Assembly (NCBI GenBank): GCA_001805105.1
Contig: MHEE01000001.1
Coordinates: forward strand, 12,231-55,544
Source of the DNA: Nitrospirae bacterium GWF2_44_13
GTDB taxonomy: Bacteria > Nitrospirota > Thermodesulfovibrionia > Thermodesulfovibrionales > UBA1546
Length of the DNA stretch: 43,314 nt
Reading direction: 5' to 3'
The stretch's first letter is position 1. Each line of letters begins with the position of its first letter. The notes beneath the pieces are model-generated. The model was given only the letters and a program-made list of their open reading frames with translations, was not told the origin of the DNA and ran no database searches. The position numbers were made by a program, and so were the translations under genes. This document shows, piece after piece, positions 39,540 to 43,314 of the stretch.

Positions 39540-40588
39540 AGTTCCCCAAGCTCCCCTATTAACCGCATATTGTTTTTTCTTGATTTAACCGCAATTCTGA
39601 TGTATTTCCCGTCCAGTCCTTTGAAATTGGAACAGTCCCTTACGAGAATGCCTTTATCCCCCAATGCCGATATTATTTCTTTTGCATGGTTTATCCTTAA
39701 TAAATAATAATTTGCTTGTGACGGGACGTAGCTAATCTCCAGTCTTTTGAATTCCTTTTCCAGAAAATCTTTTTCCTGCTTGATTACCCTGAAAGTCTTT
39801 TTTTTGAATGCAGTATCATTGAAAGCTGCAATCCCTGCTGTTTGTGCAAGGGTATTCACTGTCCACGGCTCTTTATGTTTTTTTATGGTTTCGGTAATAT
39901 TTAATGGAAATACTCCGTATCCAATTCTTAAGCCTGACAACGCATAAAATTTTGTCAGTGATCTTAAGACTATCAGATACGGATTTTTCCCAACCTCTTT
40001 GATTACGCTTTCTTCCGGCACAAAATCTATAAACGCCTCGTCAATAATGAGATAACATTTAAGCTTTCTTGAAGCATCAGCGATTTTTATTGCATCAGCT
40101 TTTTTAAGCGCCCTGCCTGTAGGGTTGTTGGGATTGCAGAGAAAAGCCGCATCGCAGCCTTTCATTGAGTTAATAAAGTTTTCTGTTTCTATGTCGAAAT
40201 TATTTTCGCATTTTAACTTTAAACTTTTAACTTTAAACTTTGAACTTATTTTGCACGCCCTCTCATATTCAGAGAATGTCGGCGCAGGGATAAGAACCCT
40301 TTCAGGCCTTAATGCGCGGGCGACAAGGTAAATCAGTTCTGTGCTGCCGTTTCCGCATATGATGGATTCAGGATTTATCTTATGGTGTTTTGCGAGTTGC
40401 GACCTTAATCTTTTAGCATCAGGGTCAGGATAATTATACAGATATTTTATATTGTCTTTTATCGCTGAATTTACACTTTCAGGAATGCCGAGAGGATTAA
40501 TAGAAGCGCTGAAATCTATTATGTTCTTTTCATTCAGACGGAGTTTTTCTGAAAGGGCATAGATGTTCCCTCCGTGAGTTTCCTGCAT
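39527..40588 (-). CDS. cobD: L-threonine-O-3-phosphate decarboxylase
   Basis: PLP-dependent aminotransferase-fold enzyme that makes aminopropanol phosphate for the nucleotide loop (353 residues). It shows HGGNIYALSEKL, IIDFSASINPLG, ICGNGSTELIYL, CNPNNPTGRAL, YLIIDEAFIDF, and the PLP lysine in RSLTKFYALSGLRIGY. I start at ATG 40588 with the site GGAGGGGCG. The preceding GTG is inside that site. A heptamer repeat encodes SSKFKVKSLKLKCENN near residue 115. It is adjacent to cbiB, whose product uses the aminopropanol. Confidence 0.95.
   Translation of the reverse strand: MQETHGGNIYALSEKLRLNEKNIIDFSASINPLGIPESVNSAIKDNIKYLYNYPDPDAKRLRSQLAKHHKINPESIICGNGSTELIYLVARALRPERVLIPAPTFSEYERACKISSKFKVKSLKLKCENNFDIETENFINSMKGCDAAFLCNPNNPTGRALKKADAIKIADASRKLKCYLIIDEAFIDFVPEESVIKEVGKNPYLIVLRSLTKFYALSGLRIGYGVFPLNITETIKKHKEPWTVNTLAQTAGIAAFNDTAFKKKTFRVIKQEKDFLEKEFKRLEISYVPSQANYYLLRINHAKEIISALGDKGILVRDCSNFKGLDGKYIRIAVKSRKNNMRLIGELGELCGV
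40210..40248 (-). repeat. Heptamer repeat in cobD
   Basis: Five TTAACTT/TAAACTT/TGAACTT units. It encodes SSKFKVKSLKLK in frame. Confidence 0.85.
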
Positions 40589-41616
40589 CACGCCCCTCCT
40601 TTTAAGAATAGGATTGCTATAGCTGTCGCGATGCCCAAAACAGAGGATGCCTTTACAATAGTTATAGCCTGCGTGGATGCCCTGCCGTAGTCCTCTGTTC
40701 TTAGATTGCCGATGTATGGCTTTTCAATAACAATGCCTCCGTATGCGGAGGGCCCTCCCATTCTGATTCCGAGCGCGCCTGCCATCGCAGCCTCGGGCAT
40801 TCCGCTGTTCGGGCTCAAGTGTTTCCTGCCGTCACGAAGCATAGTTTTTAGTGAACAGTGAACAGTGAACAGTGAACGGGAAACGAAGAAAGAGACTATA
40901 ACAATTAATAGGCCTGTTATCCTTGCGGGTATATAATTGGCAATATCATCCAGTCGGGCTGCAGCCCATCCAAAATGAATATATCTGTCATTCCTGTATC
41001 CGACCATCGAATCAAGAGTATTTATCGCCTTATATGCCATGGCAAGCGGAAGCCCTCCGACAACGAGATAAAATACAGGAGCTATAACGCCGTCCGAGAG
41101 GTTTTCAGCGAGGCTCTCCATTGTTGCCTTAAGTATCTCTTTTTCTGTGAGGGCATGGGTGTCACGCCCAACAATCATTGAGAGCCTTTCCCTTGCAAAT
41201 TCAATATTGCTGCTTGTTACAGCTTCAATCACTGCTCTTGCAGAGTTAATTAATTCACGGACAGCGATTGTGGTTGAAGTAAGATAAATAAGCAACAAGT
41301 AAGCAGTGAGAAGCAGGGAGTGAGAAGTCAAAGACATCCGCAATAAAATGTGAACTGTAAACCATGTAATAATAAAGGCCATTCCAACAATTGTGGTTAC
41401 TAAAAGAATGCCTTTAAGTTTTTCACTCACTTTTAGTTTTCTCAAATATATTTCTGTTCTTCTTATCGTCCCTCCCATCATTCTTACAGGATGCGGCAGC
41501 CGGCGCGGGTCGCCAATGACAAGGTCAAGCAGAAAAGCCAGCATCAGAAGAACAGGCGGAAGGCTAAATGCTGAATCCTGAATGCCAAACCTTAAATGTT
41601 GAAGAAAATCTGTCAT
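40588..41616 (-). CDS. cbiB: Adenosylcobinamide-phosphate synthase
   Basis: Membrane enzyme that attaches aminopropanol (phosphate) to adenosylcobyric acid (342 residues, several membrane helices). Motifs are DLVIGDPRRLPHPVRMMG at the N-terminus, ESLAENLSDGVIAPVFY, KAINTLDSMVGYRNDRY, and NSGMPEAAMAGALGIRMGG. Three repeat tracts lie in it: at the N-terminus (LQHLRFGIQDSAF), in an early loop (SLTSHSLLLTAYLLLIYLTS), and in the middle (SRSLFTVHCSLKTML). It overlaps cobQ by 4 bases. Confidence 0.95.
   Translation of the reverse strand: MTDFLQHLRFGIQDSAFSLPPVLLMLAFLLDLVIGDPRRLPHPVRMMGGTIRRTEIYLRKLKVSEKLKGILLVTTIVGMAFIITWFTVHILLRMSLTSHSLLLTAYLLLIYLTSTTIAVRELINSARAVIEAVTSSNIEFARERLSMIVGRDTHALTEKEILKATMESLAENLSDGVIAPVFYLVVGGLPLAMAYKAINTLDSMVGYRNDRYIHFGWAAARLDDIANYIPARITGLLIVIVSFFVSRSLFTVHCSLKTMLRDGRKHLSPNSGMPEAAMAGALGIRMGGPSAYGGIVIEKPYIGNLRTEDYGRASTQAITIVKASSVLGIATAIAILFLKGGA
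40849..40879 (-). repeat. Heptamer repeat in cbiB (middle)
   Basis: Four perfect tandem AGTGAAC units. It encodes LFTVHCSL; the same unit builds the CbiM signal region (LFTVHYSLFT). Confidence 0.92.
41278..41330 (-). repeat. Heptamer repeat in cbiB (early loop)
   Basis: Degenerate units AGCAACA/AGTAAGC/AGTGAGA/AGCAGGG, next to GATAAATA. It encodes SLTSHSLLLTAYLLLIYL in a hydrophobic stretch. Confidence 0.75.
41564..41601 (-). repeat. Heptamer repeat at the cbiB N-terminus
   Basis: Degenerate units AAATGCT/GAATCCT/GAATGCC/AAACCTT/AAATGTT. It encodes LQHLRFGIQDSAF ahead of the point where CbiB similarity begins. Confidence 0.65.
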
Positions 41617-43130
41617 AGCCCGATGATCCTGTTTATAAAATCCATATCTAAATTCTGTTTCACAATATCAGCTAAAGCATCAATTGCCTTTTCCTTCATT
41701 TCAGAATATTTTATAGCTGAATCAATGGGAGGAAGCTTCCTTTGCTCTCTAAGAAAATTTATTATTCCCCTTCTGAATGAATCGTTCTCAAAGATTCCAT
41801 GGATATATGTTCCCCAGCAGTTGCCGTTTATAGAACCATCAAGAATGAGTGACGAGTTTGAGGAAAGCCTTCTGAGTTTAAATAATCCAATATCTCCGCT
41901 GCTTGTTCCCATATGAATCTCATAGCCCCTCAATAATCCGTTATTCCCGACGCCGAACTCCGAACTCCGAACTAATTCTCCCTCTATCTGGCAGGTCGTC
42001 TTTTCTTTTTCAAATGTTGTCTCTATATTCAGAAACCCTAAGCCGGCCACTTCTTTATGAGAACTCTCAATGCCGTGAGGGTCGTATATCTTTTTCCCGA
42101 GCATCTGGTATCCGCCGCACATGCCCATAATCTGTATGCCTTTTGAAAAAGCCCGCTTAATGCTTTCATCAAGACGGGCCTCTTTCAGGAACATAAGGTC
42201 TTTTACAGTATTTTTTGAACCGGGGATGATTACCATGTCAGCGTTCTCTATCTCTGACGAATTTCTGGAATAAACAATCTCAACATCAGGCTCATGCATG
42301 AAAGGATCGAAATCAGTGAAATTGGAGATATATTGAAGGTGCAATATAACTATTTTGATTTTTATCTTTTCTAATTTTGAATTTCTAATTTTGAATTTTG
42401 AATTGCTGCCTTGCAGCGATAATCCGTCCTCTTCAGGCAAGTCTATATTGTTAATGTAAGGCAGTACGCCTATCATAGGTATTCCGGTCTTTTCGCTAAT
42501 CATATCGAGTCCCGGTCTGAGTATCTCCATATCTCCGCGGAATTTATTTATCACATATGCCTTGATGTGCCTGCTGTCTTTACCAAGGAGTTTAACGGTT
42601 CCATAAAGCGCTGCAAAAACACCGCCTTTATCTATATCGCCGACTAAAATCACAGGCGCTTTTGCGTGCTTCGCAATGGACATATTCACAATGTCAACAT
42701 CCATAAGATTTATTTCAGCAGGGCTTCCGGCGCCTTCCATTATTATCAGTTCATGTTTTTTGGAAAGCCTGTCAAACGATTCTTTTGCGGCAGCCCATGC
42801 TGTTTTTTTGAAGGCATAGTATTCCCTCACCTTCATCGTGCTGTGAACCTTGCCGTGAATAATAACCTGCGAGCCCGCCTCACCAGATGCCTTGAGCAAT
42901 ATCGGGTTCATATCCACTGTAGGCTCAATCCTTGCTGCCTCTGCCTGAAGCGCCTGCGCCTTGCCTATCTCTCCGCCCTCAAATGTTATATAAGAATTCA
43001 AAGCCATGTTCTGAGCTTTAAACGGCGCCGCATTTACCCCGCTGTCCTTAAAAATTCTGCATAGGGCGGCAACGAGCAGGCTTTTTCCTGCTCCGGAGCC
43101 TGTACCCTGAATCATCAATGCCTTAGCCAC
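41613..43130 (-). CDS. cobQ: Cobyric acid synthase (CobQ/CbiP)
   Basis: Amidates side chains b, d, e and g using glutamine and ATP (505 residues). The N-terminal domain has IQGTGSGAGKSLLVAALCR and PFKAQNMALNSY. The C-terminal amidotransferase domain has VIIPGSKNTVKDL, MGMCGGYQMLGKKIYDP with the nucleophile Cys, and the downstream His in TYIHGIFEND. GTG start at 43130, overlapping the cobC stop. Two repeat tracts encode NSKFKIRNSKLEKIK and RSSEFGVGNNG. Confidence 0.96.
   Translation of the reverse strand: MAKALMIQGTGSGAGKSLLVAALCRIFKDSGVNAAPFKAQNMALNSYITFEGGEIGKAQALQAEAARIEPTVDMNPILLKASGEAGSQVIIHGKVHSTMKVREYYAFKKTAWAAAKESFDRLSKKHELIIMEGAGSPAEINLMDVDIVNMSIAKHAKAPVILVGDIDKGGVFAALYGTVKLLGKDSRHIKAYVINKFRGDMEILRPGLDMISEKTGIPMIGVLPYINNIDLPEEDGLSLQGSNSKFKIRNSKLEKIKIKIVILHLQYISNFTDFDPFMHEPDVEIVYSRNSSEIENADMVIIPGSKNTVKDLMFLKEARLDESIKRAFSKGIQIMGMCGGYQMLGKKIYDPHGIESSHKEVAGLGFLNIETTFEKEKTTCQIEGELVRSSEFGVGNNGLLRGYEIHMGTSSGDIGLFKLRRLSSNSSLILDGSINGNCWGTYIHGIFENDSFRRGIINFLREQRKLPPIDSAIKYSEMKEKAIDALADIVKQNLDMDFINRIIGL
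41950..41974 (-). repeat. Heptamer repeat in cobQ (amidotransferase domain)
   Basis: Three CTCCGAA/GCCGAA-type units. It encodes RSSEFGVGN. Confidence 0.75.
42368..42405 (-). repeat. Heptamer repeat in cobQ (between domains)
   Basis: Five TAATTTT/GAATTTC/GAATTTT units, preceded on the plus strand by TTTATCTTTT. It encodes NSKFKIRNSKLEKIKIKI, between the two enzyme domains. Confidence 0.88.
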
Positions 43131-43314
43131 AAGCGGCTCCGTTTAAAAGTTTTACAACCGGATACTTTTCCCAGAACTCTATGATGTTCACTGCTGCAAA
43201 ATCCTGTTCAATCCTGAATATGTTTTCCAGAGGGATTCCCATTATATGGCAGAGGATTATCCTGTTCACGCCGCCATGTGCGACAACTGCTATGCTTGAA
43301 GAAGATGCAAGCTT
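43123..43314 (-). CDS. cobC: Histidine phosphatase, probable alpha-ribazole phosphatase, 5' end cut off
   Basis: Only the last 63 residues are in the window. They contain VVAHGGVNRIIL, the second catalytic histidine motif of the phosphoglycerate-mutase-like phosphatases, followed by CHIMGIPLENIFRIEQDFAA and VNIIEFWEKYPVVKLLNG. This matches the C-terminus of CobC, which removes the phosphate from alpha-ribazole 5'-phosphate. The stop overlaps the cobQ GTG start region (TAA lies within the first codons of cobQ), so it heads the operon part seen here. Other histidine phosphatases cannot be excluded. Confidence 0.85.
   Translation of the reverse strand, partial: KLASSSSIAVVAHGGVNRIILCHIMGIPLENIFRIEQDFAAVNIIEFWEKYPVVKLLNGAACG

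Noticed and set aside
24671-43314. A second cobalamin riboswitch upstream of cobQ or cbiX-cbiC
   Set aside because: No further B12 box of the AAGTCAGGAGACC type was found by reading; genes there overlap, leaving no room for one.

Overview
The window reads like a chromosomal piece of an anaerobic or microaerophilic diderm bacterium with moderate GC. Kdo phosphatase (kdsC), a beta-barrel porin and a second outer-membrane protein indicate an LPS-type outer membrane. A rubrerythrin-like protein, a CbiG-type (oxygen-independent) corrin route and the style of gene fusions fit Nitrospirota (Thermodesulfovibrionia-like) best, with deltaproteobacterial lineages as the alternative. This placement is inference; no rRNA is present.

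Left part, plus strand (1-10008): the 3' part of a membrane-anchored Ser/Thr kinase, radC, a purine block (stand-alone IMP cyclohydrolase domain, purD, purE) with a DUF89 gene, a convergent RRM protein behind an apparent attenuator, a phosphate module (DUF47/PhoU-like + pit + exported HAD-like protein), then ogt, a rubrerythrin with an N-terminal Cys4 site, and an FKBP/SlyD isomerase. Minus strand (10019-17915): queC-glgP, a DUF4388/pseudopilin-like protein with a TPR membrane protein, kdsC-pgsA-plsY behind tRNA-Ala(GGC), and a TPR protein. Plus strand (18317-24669): a porin with a palindrome-rich leader, pyrimidine-nucleoside phosphorylase, a TPR protein, oppD-oppF and a TrmJ-like methyltransferase.

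Right part, minus strand (43314 down to 24671): an almost continuous cobalamin and cobalt locus. In transcription order it runs cobC (partial), cobQ, cbiB, cobD, cbiA, cbiX-cbiC fusion, a cobalamin riboswitch, an outer-membrane protein, cbiM, cbiN, cbiQ, cbiO, a tiny peptide gene (cbpA), its radical SAM partner (cbpB), cobO, cobF, cobL (CbiE-CbiT), cbiL, cbiF, a cbiG-cbiH fusion and a BPL_N-like protein. Most neighbours overlap by a few bases. The riboswitch and OM protein suggest that cobalt or corrinoid import is shut down when B12 is plentiful. CobF, normally the C-1 methylase of the oxygen-dependent route, sits among CbiG/CbiE/CbiT/CbiF/CbiL while cbiD and cbiJ are not seen, which suggests a hybrid pathway.

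Two things stand out. First, the cbpA/cbpB pair: a 46-residue, one-cysteine peptide gene with a TTG start sits directly before a radical SAM/SPASM protein, between the cobalt importer and the corrinoid genes. Second, the window carries about 27 short tracts of degenerate tandem repeats with a 7-bp (sometimes 8-bp) period. Many lie in frame inside enzyme genes (queC, cbiG-cbiH, cbiL, cobL, cbiC, cbiA, cobD, cbiB, cobQ) or form protein N-termini (CbiM, CbiN, CbiB). Several share one composite plan: heptamer array, A-rich core like RATAAAAA, second heptamer array with another consensus. Separate palindromic inserts occur in plsY and cobL. The stretch from cobF to cbiQ, which holds cbpA/cbpB, is free of these repeats. 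Several plus- and minus-strand genes also have good sigma70-type promoters placed so close to the start codon that leaderless or nearly leaderless transcription is likely.
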